Notes: a model not told the origin generated them from the letters alone. 64,000 nucleotides of DNA from an uncultured Nioella sp. (GCA_947498125.1 CANMJH010000001.1:372001-436000), one strand, 5' to 3'. Shown: positions 30,122 to 39,161, numbered from the stretch's first letter. Numbers and translations: made by a program.

Positions 30122-31153
30122 ATGTCCAATCGTCCTACCATTCAAGATGTTGCCGCTGAGGCGGGCGTCAGCGTGGCCACTGTTGATCGTGTTTTAAACG
30201 GACGGACCAAGGTTCGCCCAGAAACTGCGCGCAGGGTGTCGGAAGCTGCTCATAAAGTGGGCTATCACGGCCGCGCGCTGATCGATCATCGTTTGAGGGC
30301 TGATCTGCCAGAGCTGCGTCTGGGTTTTGTTTTGCAGAAAGAAAACCAGCATTTTTATCAAGAATTCCTGACACATCTTGAGCGCGAGACATCTTCGGCC
30401 AACCACTTTCGCGGCCATGCCGAGATTGAATTTGCTACCAGCCAATCTCCTGATGAATTGGCCGAGCTTTTTTTGTCGATGAAGGGTCGTGTTGATGCCG
30501 TGGCAGGGCTGTCGGTCAACCACACCACTGTCACCCAGGCAATCACCGAGCTGAAAGGCGCAGGTATCCCAACCTTTGCGCTGCAATCGGATTTCGCGCA
30601 AGGGGCGCGGCAGCATTATGTTGGGACAAATAACCTTAGAGTGGGGCGTTTGGCAGCATGGATGTTGGCGACCGCGTCAAAAAGGCCGGGTAAAATTGCT
30701 TTATTTGTAGGTGGTTACCGGTGGCACGGTCACGAGTTAAGAGAAACGGGCTTTCGCAGTTACTTCCGTGAATACGAACCGCAGTTCCAAATGCTGGACA
30801 CGCTGGTCAATCTCGAAACCCGCCGTCTTACCTACGAGGCGACGCTGGATCTTTTGCATCGGCATCCCGATGTTGCTGGCATCTACCTCGCGGGCGGTGG
30901 CATGGAAGGCGCCATTGAAGCTTTGCGCGAAATTCGTGAGCCTGGGCAGGTGGCGCTCGTCGTAAATGAGATTACCCCTGAAAGCCGCGCCGCGCTTTCT
31001 GATCGTTACCTGACGATGGTGATCGCCACCCCTTTGAAAGAGCTCTGCCACAATCTTGTTGGCGCGATGGCGGACTACGTTCTGGATGAGCAACGCTCTG
31101 TGCCAGGACAGCTCTTTTTAGACCCGGTTCTCTACTTGCCTGAATCGATGTGA
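30122..31153 (+). CDS. LacI-family regulator of the inositol locus
   Basis: A 343-residue LacI-family protein. The N-terminal helix-turn-helix with hinge is clear (TIQDVAAEAGVSVATVDRVLNGRTKVRPET), and a type 1 periplasmic-binding-like effector domain follows. AGGAGG lies five bases before the ATG. It is the first gene of a run of eight on one strand leading into ABC transporter, iolG and iolD, so it is the probable sensor of an inositol-derived ligand. A 154-bp gap with repeated GATAG-CTATC elements separates it from the next gene. Confidence 0.92.
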   Translation: MSNRPTIQDVAAEAGVSVATVDRVLNGRTKVRPETARRVSEAAHKVGYHGRALIDHRLRADLPELRLGFVLQKENQHFYQEFLTHLERETSSANHFRGHAEIEFATSQSPDELAELFLSMKGRVDAVAGLSVNHTTVTQAITELKGAGIPTFALQSDFAQGARQHYVGTNNLRVGRLAAWMLATASKRPGKIALFVGGYRWHGHELRETGFRSYFREYEPQFQMLDTLVNLETRRLTYEATLDLLHRHPDVAGIYLAGGGMEGAIEALREIREPGQVALVVNEITPESRAALSDRYLTMVIATPLKELCHNLVGAMADYVLDEQRSVPGQLFLDPVLYLPESM

Positions 31154-31169
31154 ATGCAGCTGCAGAAAT

Positions 31170-31204
31170 GATAGAAAACCATCATCTTCGGATAGAAAAC
31201 TATC
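31170..31204. promoter_or_regulatory. Tandem GATAGAAAAC(C/T)ATC operator candidates
   Basis: Two 14-bp copies, at 31170-31183 and 31191-31204, share GATAGAAAAC-ATC. The second is a perfect GATAG/CTATC inverted repeat. Their start-to-start distance is 21 bp, two helical turns. They lie 105-140 bp upstream of the TIM-barrel gene that opens the catabolic and transport genes. Operator function is inferred. Confidence 0.55.
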
Positions 31205-31307
31205 AAACTTGATGTGAAATGAGGCGCGCGGATTGACCTGCGCGGTCTTCGAGCAGAAGCATTCCGCATGTGCCATGGATCGTATCCAGCACATTCGGGA
31301 GGGATAT

Positions 31308-32126
31308 ATGCCAATCAGGGCACTCAATCACATTACGGCGCCACGCCTAAGCTATGGGGCGTTTTTCGATCTGGCCAAAGCGGCTGGATGTGACGGAATT
31401 GAGCTGCGTACAGATTTGCCTGGTCCGATCTTTAACGGTGATGCGCCCGAAACTGTCGCACAGGCGGCCAAGGACATGGGCCTGCGTGTCTTAGCGATGG
31501 CCGAGGTTAAAGATTTCAATATCTGGAGCGATGCCAAAGCGCGCGAAGTTCTGGGTATTTGCAAGATTGCCCAAGGGTGCGGCGCGGCTGCCATCAGTCT
31601 GATCCCCCGAAATGACGGGTTTGGATTGGGAAATGGCGAACGCCAAGCAAATTTGCGGGTGGCATTGCGTGAATTAAATGATGTGCTGAACGATTTCGGT
31701 ATCATCGGTCATCTTGAGCCGCTTGGTTTCTCATCCAGCTCGCTTCAAAGCAAAGCCGAGGCTGTTGATGTGATCGAAGCGCTTGGCGCGGGTGACCGTA
31801 TCAAAATCGAGCATGACACGTTTCACCACTATCTTGCGGGTGGGGGGCCGATTTTCCCCGACCACACGGCAATGGTGCACGTGTCCGGCATTTCTGACCC
31901 GAATATCGGCATTCTGGATATGGGCGATAAGCATCGCGGTCTTGTGGATGCCAATGACCGTTTGGGAACCGCGGCACAAGTGGCCGAGTTGATTGAGGCA
32001 GGGTTTGACGGCCCTGTGTCCTTTGAAGTTTTTTCGCCCGTCGCCCAGGACAGCGACGATTTGGCGAGCGATATCAAACGCTCGTTTGATTTCATTTTTT
32101 CTTCTTCGACGGCCGACGCGGCCTGA
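31308..32126 (+). CDS. TIM-barrel sugar isomerase/epimerase, IolI/IolE-like
   Basis: A 272-residue AP-endonuclease-2 fold protein. The four metal ligands expected of the xylose-isomerase-like barrel are visible in order: the Glu of HLEPLGF, the Asp-His of KIEHDTFHHY, the His of MVHVSGI and the Glu of VSFEVFSP. Its size fits IolI (inosose isomerase) better than IolE (inosose dehydratase), but an IolE-like or hydroxypyruvate isomerase role is possible. The start is ATG 31308 with GGGAGG five bases upstream; an earlier frame start at 31233 has none. It is followed by a periplasmic binding protein gene. Confidence 0.82.
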   Translation: MPIRALNHITAPRLSYGAFFDLAKAAGCDGIELRTDLPGPIFNGDAPETVAQAAKDMGLRVLAMAEVKDFNIWSDAKAREVLGICKIAQGCGAAAISLIPRNDGFGLGNGERQANLRVALRELNDVLNDFGIIGHLEPLGFSSSSLQSKAEAVDVIEALGAGDRIKIEHDTFHHYLAGGGPIFPDHTAMVHVSGISDPNIGILDMGDKHRGLVDANDRLGTAAQVAELIEAGFDGPVSFEVFSPVAQDSDDLASDIKRSFDFIFSSSTADAA

Positions 32127-32212
32127 CAGGGGGAATTCATCGGCTAAGGCGTAAACCTTGGCTTCCGGTATAAGAAACGGTGAGCCGGACACCATTCCTT
32201 GGGAGGATACCA

Positions 32213-33157
32213 ATGAAGAAATCTGTACTTGGAACCGTGCTGGCAGCAGCAGTAGCCGCAGTGAGCTTTGGCGCACCGGCTTATGCAGACGGCGAGCGCT
32301 ATGTTCTTGTCAGCCACGCACCCGACAGTGACAGCTGGTGGAACACCATCCGCAACGCGCTGACCCTTGCGGGTGATCAAATGGGTGTAGAGGTTGAATA
32401 CCGTAACCCACCAACCGGTGACATCGCTGACATGGCGCGTATCATCGAGCAGGCGGCCGCATCCGGCCCAGACGGCATCATTACCACGATTGCTGACTTT
32501 GACGTTCTCGGCGGCCCAATCAGCGCCGCTGTTGACGCCGGCATCGACGTCATCATCATGAACTCGGGCACGCCAGATCAGGCGCGTGAACTGGGCGCAT
32601 TGATGTATGTTGGTCAGCCTGAATATGACGCTGGTTATGCTGCTGGTCTGCGCGCTGCAGGCGATGGTGTGACCTCGTTCCTTTGCGTGAACCACGTTAT
32701 CTCGAACCCGATTGTGGCCGAGCGCTGCGCCGGTTTCGCTGACGGTCTGGGCGTAGAGCTTGGCAATAGCATGATCGACGCGGGCCAAGACCCTGCAGAG
32801 ATCCAAAACCGGGTTCTGGCTTATCTGAATGCGAATCCAGATACCGACGCTGTTCTTACCCTCGGCCCAACCTCGGCTGACCCAACCATTCTTGCGCTTC
32901 AGCAAAACGGTTTGGCCGGTGACATCTATTTCGGCACGTTTGATTTGGGCGAAAACATCGTTCAGGGCATTCGTGACGGCATCATCGAATGGGGTATCGA
33001 CCAGCAGCCATTCCTGCAGGCCTACCTGCCAGTTGTTGTTCTGACCAACTACCACCGTTATGGCGTTCTGCCAGGCAACAACATCAACTCTGGCCCCGGC
33101 TTTATCACTGCCGATGCCCTTGAAATGGTTGAGATGTTTGCTGGCGAATACCGGTAA
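32213..33157 (+). CDS. Sugar/polyol ABC transporter substrate-binding protein (FrcB-like)
   Basis: A 314-residue Peripla_BP_4 protein with a signal peptide (MKKSVLGTVLAAAVAAVSFGAPAYA, cleavage after AYA). The mature part opens with YVLVSHAPDSDSWWNTIRNAL and has the hinge-type GVTSFLCVNHVISNPIVAERCAGF. GGGAGGA precedes ATG 32213. From the neighbours iolG and iolD the likely ligand is myo-inositol or another inositol. A strong stem-loop separates it from the permease gene. Confidence 0.9.
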   Translation: MKKSVLGTVLAAAVAAVSFGAPAYADGERYVLVSHAPDSDSWWNTIRNALTLAGDQMGVEVEYRNPPTGDIADMARIIEQAAASGPDGIITTIADFDVLGGPISAAVDAGIDVIIMNSGTPDQARELGALMYVGQPEYDAGYAAGLRAAGDGVTSFLCVNHVISNPIVAERCAGFADGLGVELGNSMIDAGQDPAEIQNRVLAYLNANPDTDAVLTLGPTSADPTILALQQNGLAGDIYFGTFDLGENIVQGIRDGIIEWGIDQQPFLQAYLPVVVLTNYHRYGVLPGNNINSGPGFITADALEMVEMFAGEYR

Positions 33158-33172
33158 TACCTAACGACTATG

Positions 33173-33198
33173 CGCCGAGGGGGCTCGCCTCCTCGGCG
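33173..33198 (+). other. Intercistronic stem-loop after the inositol-locus binding-protein gene
   Basis: CGCCGAGG pairs with CCTCGGCG. A G-U pair and two further G-C pairs extend it to about 11 bp around a CTCG loop. No U-run follows. This position commonly protects binding-protein mRNA and lowers permease expression. Confidence 0.7.
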
Positions 33199-33253
33199 TT
33201 CAAAAACCACTTTCTCTCTCTCTTCCAAACAACTTTAGCGTGGGGTGTTTTCA

Positions 33254-34375
33254 ATGACTGAAACAGCACAATCCACCGAAAAAGACGAACGCGTCAAAGA
33301 GATCTCTGGGTTCCGGCAGGCGTTGATCCGCCCTGAACTTGGCGGTATCTGCGGGACAATCATTGTCTTCGTCTTATTCGCGATTTTCGCTGGAAACAGC
33401 GGTATGTTCAATGCGCAAGGCATTATGAACTGGGGGACCGTATCGGCCCAATTCATGATCATTGCAGTCGGTGCTTGTCTTTTGATGATTGCCGGCGAAT
33501 TCGATCTTTCGGTCGGGTCTATGATCGGTTTCGCCGGCATGATGACCGCGATTTTCGGCGTGACCTTAGGGTGGCCGATGTGGATCGCAATCCTGATAAC
33601 TTTTGTTATCTGTATGGCCATTGGTGCCATCAATGGCGTGATTGTAATCCGAACTGGATTGCCAAGCTTTATTGTGACACTGGCCTTCCTCTTCATTTTG
33701 CGCGGTTTCACAATCTTTATCCCGCAGCAGCTTCAGAACCGGACTATCATTGGCGGTATTTCCGAGGCAGCAGAAGGCGATTGGCTTGCACCGGTATTTG
33801 GCGGCAAGATCATGGGCTGGTTCTTTGAGATGCTGGCAAACTGGGGTTGGATCGATACGTTCACCCGCGGCACCCGTGAGGGGCAACCGGTCGTAGATGG
33901 TCTGCCGATGCTGATCGTATGGGCAATCATCCTGATCATCGCAGGTCACTTCCTTTTGACCAAAACCCAATTCGGCAACTGGATCTTTGCATCAGGCGGC
34001 GACGCTGAAGCGGCACGGAACTCTGGTGTTCCGGTCAACCGGGTCAAGATCCTGATGTTTGTCGCAACCGCGTTTTGTGCCACGATATTTGCGATGTGTC
34101 AGGTGTTCGAGTTTGGGTCTGCCGCGGCTGACCGGGGTTTGCTCAAGGAATTTGAAGCAATTATCGCCGTGGTTATCGGCGGCGCACTTCTGACGGGCGG
34201 CTATGGCTCGGTTCTTGGGGCGGCTCTGGGCGCACTTATCTTCGGTGTGGTTCAACAAGGCCTGTTCTTTGCTGGCGTCGAAAGTTCGCTCTTCCGGGTC
34301 TTCCTGGGTGTGATCTTGCTGCTGGCGGTGATCCTGAACACCTATATTCGCCGCATGATCACAGGGGAGAGATAA
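33254..34375 (+). CDS. Sugar/polyol ABC transporter permease (FrcC-like)
   Basis: A 373-residue permease of the BPD_transp_2 family with about ten transmembrane segments. The conserved cytoplasmic loop appears as GEFDLSVGSMIGFAGMM, and the later FGNWIFASGGDAEAARNSGVPV is the segment usually contacting the ATPase. The start is ATG 33254; a GTG at 33245 would add MFS. Only one base separates its stop from the ATPase gene. Confidence 0.93.
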   Translation: MTETAQSTEKDERVKEISGFRQALIRPELGGICGTIIVFVLFAIFAGNSGMFNAQGIMNWGTVSAQFMIIAVGACLLMIAGEFDLSVGSMIGFAGMMTAIFGVTLGWPMWIAILITFVICMAIGAINGVIVIRTGLPSFIVTLAFLFILRGFTIFIPQQLQNRTIIGGISEAAEGDWLAPVFGGKIMGWFFEMLANWGWIDTFTRGTREGQPVVDGLPMLIVWAIILIIAGHFLLTKTQFGNWIFASGGDAEAARNSGVPVNRVKILMFVATAFCATIFAMCQVFEFGSAAADRGLLKEFEAIIAVVIGGALLTGGYGSVLGAALGALIFGVVQQGLFFAGVESSLFRVFLGVILLLAVILNTYIRRMITGER

Positions 34376-34376
34376 G

Positions 34377-35162
34377 ATGGCTGATAAAACTCCCATCATT
34401 CAGATGAAGAACATCCAAAAGCACTTTGGCTCAGTCATTGCGCTGGCAGGTGTCTCGGTTGATATCTTCCCCGGTGAATGTCACTGCCTGCTTGGCGATA
34501 ACGGGGCCGGGAAATCGACCTTCATTAAGACCATGTCGGGTGTGCACAAACCCACCTCGGGTGAGATCATGTTCGAGGGCACTCCGATGAATTTCGCTGA
34601 CCCCAGGGATGCGATGACGGCCGGGATTGCGACGGTGCACCAGCATTTGGCCATGATCCCGCTGATGTCGGTAAGCCGGAACTTCTTTATGGGCAATGAA
34701 CCCATCAAGAAATTTGGCCCCATCAATATGTTCGACCATGAATACGCCAACCGCGTCACCATGGAAGAAATGAAAAAGATGGGCATCAACCTGCGGGGGC
34801 CGGATCAAGCTGTTGGGACGCTGTCGGGCGGTGAACGTCAGACAGTGGCGATCAGCCGGGCCGTTCATTTCGGGGCGAAAGTTCTGATCTTGGACGAACC
34901 CACATCGGCCCTTGGTGTGCGCCAAACCTCGAACGTGCTGGCCACGATCGACAAGGTGCGCAAGCAGGGCGTTGGGGTGGTCTTCATTACCCACAACGTG
35001 CGTCACGCTATGGCCGTTGGTGACCGCTATACCGTTCTGAACCGGGGTAAAACCTTGGGAACGGCGGAACGTGGTGGCATCACCCCAGAAGAGCTGCAGG
35101 ATCTTATGGCCGGTGGTCAGGAACTTGCCAGCCTCGAAGGCTCGCTAGGCGGAACCGTCTAA
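34377..35162 (+). CDS. Sugar/polyol ABC transporter ATP-binding protein (single-domain, FrcA-like)
   Basis: A 261-residue ATPase with Walker A GDNGAGKSTF, signature LSGGERQTVAISRA and Walker B LILDEPTSAL. It has one nucleotide-binding domain; RbsA/IatA-type partners have two fused domains of about 500 residues. Binding protein-permease-ATPase order and size match the FrcBCA fructose system of Sinorhizobium. Two copies presumably pair with a permease dimer. It ends before an imperfect stem-loop and iolG. Confidence 0.93.
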   Translation: MADKTPIIQMKNIQKHFGSVIALAGVSVDIFPGECHCLLGDNGAGKSTFIKTMSGVHKPTSGEIMFEGTPMNFADPRDAMTAGIATVHQHLAMIPLMSVSRNFFMGNEPIKKFGPINMFDHEYANRVTMEEMKKMGINLRGPDQAVGTLSGGERQTVAISRAVHFGAKVLILDEPTSALGVRQTSNVLATIDKVRKQGVGVVFITHNVRHAMAVGDRYTVLNRGKTLGTAERGGITPEELQDLMAGGQELASLEGSLGGTV

Positions 35163-35174
35163 CCTATCCTCCTC

Positions 35175-35206
35175 GTGCGGTCCGGGGCTATGGCCTTGGT
35201 CCGCAC
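35175..35206 (+). other. Intercistronic stem-loop between the ATPase gene and iolG
   Basis: GTGCGG-T-CC pairs with GG-T-CCGCAC, with one T-T mismatch and a 14-base loop. There is no U-run. It separates the transport genes from the catabolic genes of the same strand. Confidence 0.5.
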
Positions 35207-35230
35207 AACTTACTGTTAAGGTTTACAAAA

Positions 35231-36235
35231 ATGACTGTAAAATTCGGCGTTCTGGGCGCGGGTCGTATTGGCCAGGTCCATGCAAAGGCCATCGCTTCTG
35301 TTCCGGGTGCCCGGCTTCAGGCGGTGGCTGATCCCGTAGCGGCGGCCGCGCAATCCTTGCGTGATGCTTATGGCTGTGAGATTCGTACCATCGAAGAGAT
35401 ATTGAAGGCGGATGATATTGACGCAGTCATTATCTGTACGCCAACCGATACGCATGCAGATCTTATCGAAGATTTCTGCCGTGTCGGCAAAGCCGTCTTT
35501 TGCGAAAAGCCCATCGATTTGTCACTTCCTCGCGTTCAGGCCTGCCTGAAAGTGGTTGAAGAGACGGAAGGCACTTTGATGCTGGGCTTTAACCGCCGCT
35601 TTGATCCCGATTTCCGTGCGCTAAAAACGGCTGTTTCGGACGGGCGTGTTGGCAAGGTTGAGCAGGTGACGATTACGTCACGCGATCCCGGTCTGCCGCC
35701 TGCTGAATATATCAAACGCTCGGGCGGCATGTTCCGTGATATGACAGTGCATGATTTCGATATCGCGCGCTGGTTGCTGGACGAAGAGATTGAAACCGTG
35801 CAAGCCGCCGCATCAGTTCAGGTTGATCCCGAGGTGGGCGAGCTGGGCGATGTCGATACGGCCACCGTGCTGATGACCACAGCCAGCGGCGCACAATGTA
35901 CGATCCAGAATTCGCGCCGCGCGGCCTATGGATATGATCAGCGGATCGAAGTCTTTGGCTCGGACGGAATGGTGCAGGCCGATAACCTGCATGAAGCCAA
36001 AATCACAGTGGCAGGGAAGGGCGGGTATACTCAGCCCCCGCTGCAAGATTTCTTTATGACGCGCTACACGGCCGCCTATGCAAATGAGATCGCCGAATTC
36101 ATCAGCGCCCTACAAAATAATGATCCGATGCCCGCCACTGGCCATGACGGCATGATGGCACTGGTCTTGGCCGAAGCGGCCCTGAAATCCATTGATGAGG
36201 CGCGGGTTGTGCGCGTTTCTGAGATCCTCACCTAA
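35231..36235 (+). CDS. iolG: Inositol 2-dehydrogenase
   Basis: A 334-residue Gfo/Idh/MocA oxidoreductase. The NAD-binding GAGRIGQVHAKAIA, the catalytic-lysine motif CEKPIDL, LGFNRRFDPDF and the active-site block GGMFRDMTVHDFDIARWLL (Asp and His for proton transfer) match IolG. It oxidises myo-inositol to scyllo-inosose with NAD+. Position between an ABC transporter and iolD supports the assignment. Confidence 0.92.
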   Translation: MTVKFGVLGAGRIGQVHAKAIASVPGARLQAVADPVAAAAQSLRDAYGCEIRTIEEILKADDIDAVIICTPTDTHADLIEDFCRVGKAVFCEKPIDLSLPRVQACLKVVEETEGTLMLGFNRRFDPDFRALKTAVSDGRVGKVEQVTITSRDPGLPPAEYIKRSGGMFRDMTVHDFDIARWLLDEEIETVQAAASVQVDPEVGELGDVDTATVLMTTASGAQCTIQNSRRAAYGYDQRIEVFGSDGMVQADNLHEAKITVAGKGGYTQPPLQDFFMTRYTAAYANEIAEFISALQNNDPMPATGHDGMMALVLAEAALKSIDEARVVRVSEILT

Positions 36236-36267
36236 GCGTTTTCGGACGCGACCAAATTCCTAACCAC

Positions 36268-36295
36268 GCCCCCGCAATGCATGGTGCAAGGGGGC
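36268..36295 (+). other. Intercistronic stem-loop between iolG and iolD
   Basis: GCCCCC pairs with GGGGGC, extended by an inner GCA/TGC, before iolD. No U-run follows. It resembles the stem-loops in the other long gaps of this operon. Confidence 0.5.
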
Positions 36296-36319
36296 CTCTG
36301 TCCTAGAAAGGATTGCGGC

Positions 36320-38149
36320 ATGAGCAAGACTATTCGACTAACCGCTGCTCAAGCGCTCGCACGTTATCTTACCGTCCAGATGACCGAAGAGGGGGACCCC
36401 TTTATCGCCGGTGTTTGGGCCATTTTCGGCCATGGCAATGTCGCGGGGTTGGGCGAAGCGCTCTATTCCCAAAGAGACAAGCTGCCGACCTATCGCGGTC
36501 ATAACGAACAGACTATGGCCCACACGGCCATTGCTTATGCAAAACAGTTGAAACGCCGCCGCGCGATGGCTGTGACCAGCTCAATCGGGCCGGGCGCAAC
36601 CAATATGGTGACGGCGGCGGCTTTGGCCCATGCCAACCGCATCCCGTGTCTTTTTATCCCTGGCGATGTGTTCGGAACCCGCGCGCCGGATCCGGTATTG
36701 CAGCAGATCGAAGATTTTCAGGACGGCACGGTCAGTGCAAATGATTGCTTCCGCCCCGTCAGCCGCTATTTCGACCGGATCACCCGGCCTGAACAGCTGA
36801 TGACCGCCTTGCCGCGTGCATTCGCCGTGATGACCGATCCGGCAGAATGTGGCCCGGCCACAATTGCCATGTGTCAGGATATTCAGGCGCATGCCTATGA
36901 TTACCCTGTAGAATTCTTTGAGCCGAAGGTTTGGCGTATCCGCCGAAATCGCCCTGACGCTCAGGATTTGGCCGAGGCGGCAGCCGTGCTCTCCAAAGCA
37001 AAGAACCCTGTCATCGTAGCGGGCGGCGGTGTGCTGTATTCTGGCGCAACCGAGGCCCTGCAAGCATTCGCCGAAACGCATAATATTCCGATGACCGAAA
37101 CCCAAGCGGGCAAGGGCGCAATGGCATGGGATCACCCTCTCAATCTTGGCCCTGTCGGCGTCACTGGCTCGCGCTCGGCCAATGATGCCTGCCATCTGGC
37201 GGATGTCGTCTTGAGTGTCGGCAGCCGGTTGCAGGATTTCACGACCGGGTCATGGTCGGTCTTTTCAAACCCTGACGTGAAGATGGTTGGCATCAATGCC
37301 GCCGCCTATGACGCAGGCAAAAAGGGTGCCATGGTGGTGCAGGCCGACGCAAAAGTCGGGTTGGAGGAGCTGTCCGCAGCCCTTGGCGATTATAAAGGCG
37401 CTGGCCCCATTGAAGGGTCGAAAGCCGATTGGTTCGCTCAGGTTGATCCCCTTACTGATGCGCCAGAAGATGGCAATGCACTGCCAACAGACATGCAAGT
37501 TGTCGGCGCTGTGCAGCGGGCAGTAAGCGACAAATCTACAGTTCTTGGCGCGGCAGGAACAATGCCGTCAGACCTTCATAAGCTCTGGAAAGCCAAAAAT
37601 ACCGGCGATTATCACATGGAATACGGGTTTTCCTGCATGGGGTACGAGATTGCTGGCGGTCTGGGCGCAAAGATGGCTGAACCTGATCGCGACATCGTCG
37701 TAATGCTGGGCGATGGCAGCTACATGATGGCCAATTCGGAATTGGCGACAGCCGTCATGATGGGGCAGAATATTACCGTCGTGATCACGGATAACCGTGG
37801 TTTTGGTTGCATCAACCGATTGCAAATGGGCACAGGCGGCGAAGAGTTTAACAACCTTCTCGACAAGTCTCATCACGAAGTGCCTTCGGCCATCGATTTT
37901 GCCGCACATGCGGCGTCGATGGGGGCTGAGGCCACGCATGTCAGCTCGATTGAGGAGCTTGAGGCCGCGGTGCGGGCTGCGCAGGGATCGAACAAAGTTT
38001 CGGTCGTTGTGATTGACACGGACCCGTACCCCACGTCCCCAAATGGGAATGTCTGGTGGGAAGTTGGCATCCCAGAAGTCAGCGAGCGCGAAAAAGTCCG
38101 TGCCGCGCGTGCCAATTTCGAAGAAAAGGTAAAAGAGCGCTTGCTCTGA
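36320..38149 (+). CDS. iolD: 3D-(3,5/4)-trihydroxycyclohexane-1,2-dione hydrolase
   Basis: A 609-residue thiamine-diphosphate enzyme that opens the inositol-derived ring to 5-deoxy-glucuronate. The N-terminal PYR domain begins RLTAAQALARYLTVQ with AGVWAIFGHGNVAGLGEAL. The ThDP/Mg motif is MLGDGSYMMANSELATAVMMGQNITVVITDNRGFG shown across residues in the C-terminal third. Start ATG 36320 has AAGGA seven bases upstream. iolE, iolB, iolC and iolA are absent from the window, so the rest of the pathway must be encoded elsewhere. Confidence 0.95.
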   Translation: MSKTIRLTAAQALARYLTVQMTEEGDPFIAGVWAIFGHGNVAGLGEALYSQRDKLPTYRGHNEQTMAHTAIAYAKQLKRRRAMAVTSSIGPGATNMVTAAALAHANRIPCLFIPGDVFGTRAPDPVLQQIEDFQDGTVSANDCFRPVSRYFDRITRPEQLMTALPRAFAVMTDPAECGPATIAMCQDIQAHAYDYPVEFFEPKVWRIRRNRPDAQDLAEAAAVLSKAKNPVIVAGGGVLYSGATEALQAFAETHNIPMTETQAGKGAMAWDHPLNLGPVGVTGSRSANDACHLADVVLSVGSRLQDFTTGSWSVFSNPDVKMVGINAAAYDAGKKGAMVVQADAKVGLEELSAALGDYKGAGPIEGSKADWFAQVDPLTDAPEDGNALPTDMQVVGAVQRAVSDKSTVLGAAGTMPSDLHKLWKAKNTGDYHMEYGFSCMGYEIAGGLGAKMAEPDRDIVVMLGDGSYMMANSELATAVMMGQNITVVITDNRGFGCINRLQMGTGGEEFNNLLDKSHHEVPSAIDFAAHAASMGAEATHVSSIEELEAAVRAAQGSNKVSVVVIDTDPYPTSPNGNVWWEVGIPEVSEREKVRAARANFEEKVKERLL

Positions 38150-38171
38150 CGCACCTGATTGTAGCGAAAAC

Positions 38172-38205
38172 CAAAGCCTCCGCAATGCGATTAGCGGGGG
38201 CTTTG
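38172..38205 (+). terminator. Stem-loop terminator candidate after iolD, overlapping the LysR 3' end
   Basis: CAAAGCCTCCGC pairs with GCGGGGGCTTTG (one G-U) around a ten-base loop, 23 bp after the iolD stop. It extends over the last codons of the convergent LysR gene. The U-run is poor, so it may act in both directions as a weak terminator or stabiliser. Confidence 0.6.
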
Positions 38206-39117
38206 TGCCGTTTCAGGGGGCCGGGGAATTGTGGTTTTCAAAAGGTCTACAAAGCGTTTTGTGATTGTATTTTCAATACGTTCTTCGCGTTGCACATATC
38301 CGATGGGGCGGTGAAATTGCGGGCGGTCAAAGGGAAGGAAAACCAGCTTATCATCAAGATAGGGCGCCGAGGTGATCCGAGGCATGGCGGTCACAAGGTC
38401 GGTCTTGGCGACAATTTCAAACACCGACCGGATTGATTCCGTTTCAAAGGCGAATTTTAGCCGCTTCAACCCCGCTGCGACCAAAGACATTTCGGTCTGT
38501 TGATGCATCAGGCTATGTCGAAAATGCGCTAGCCAAGCCTGACTTTCTAAATCTTTTGGTGTCACATTCTCTTTACCCACCAAGTCGTGGTCAGCGCGGC
38601 ACATGACACCAACCCGGTCATCGGTCAAAAGCTGAAAATCGAGCGAGTCTGCCGTTTCGTCCAAGCTTTGCGGGCCAAAGATCAAATCGATCTGGCCGCG
38701 ATCAAAAAGTCCATGCAGTTCGTGGCCTGACCCTGTCCGCATCTCTACCCGGCAATCGGGGTTTTTCTGGACGAATTCTGCAATTGCGTCAGTCAGGAAC
38801 CGCCCTGAAATGATCGGCGTTGCCCCAATTCGCAATTCGCCAGCCATCCCGGCAGAAGCCTGCGAAGCAAGGGCGCTGGCATGTTCTTCTGCAAGCCTGA
38901 TGGCAAGGCCATTATTGGCCAAGCGGAGACCAAGAACCGTCGGAACAGACCGCCGCCCTTCACGGCGAAACACCGCTGCATTCAAACGGTTTTCGAGCAA
39001 TTTCAGGTTTCGGCTTAGGGCAGGTTGCGTGATCCCAAGCTGATCCGCTGCCGCCTGAAACGACCCGGTTTCTACAACGACGGAAAGCTGGACCAAATGC
39101 CTAGGATCAAGTTTCAT
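38191..39117 (-). CDS. LysR-family regulator, divergent from hmgA
   Basis: A 308-residue LysR protein. The winged helix is LVQLSVVVETGSFQAAADQLGITQPALSRNLKLLENRL, followed by an effector domain (GELRIGATPIISGRFL onward). It is divergent from hmgA-maiA-fahA and probably regulates that operon in response to homogentisate or a tyrosine metabolite. Its 3' end is convergent with iolD and overlaps a stem-loop. The effector is inferred from position only. Confidence 0.9.
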   Translation of the reverse strand: MKLDPRHLVQLSVVVETGSFQAAADQLGITQPALSRNLKLLENRLNAAVFRREGRRSVPTVLGLRLANNGLAIRLAEEHASALASQASAGMAGELRIGATPIISGRFLTDAIAEFVQKNPDCRVEMRTGSGHELHGLFDRGQIDLIFGPQSLDETADSLDFQLLTDDRVGVMCRADHDLVGKENVTPKDLESQAWLAHFRHSLMHQQTEMSLVAAGLKRLKFAFETESIRSVFEIVAKTDLVTAMPRITSAPYLDDKLVFLPFDRPQFHRPIGYVQREERIENTITKRFVDLLKTTIPRPPETAQSPR

Positions 39118-39149
39118 ACCAGAAATTTATGTAACATGTAGAAATTCTG

Positions 39150-39161
39150 ATTACTAGTAAT
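39150..39161. promoter_or_regulatory. 12-bp perfect palindrome in the LysR-hmgA region
   Basis: ATTACTAGTAAT is a perfect inverted repeat 33 bp upstream of the LysR start, in the AT-rich part of the 174-bp divergent region. It is a plausible LysR recognition site. The rest of the gap up to hmgA (39162-39291) shows no other clear element. Confidence 0.45.

Noticed and set aside
32144-33055. 303-codon open frame antisense to the inositol-type binding protein
   Set aside because: Shadow frame without ribosome-binding site or recognizable domain.
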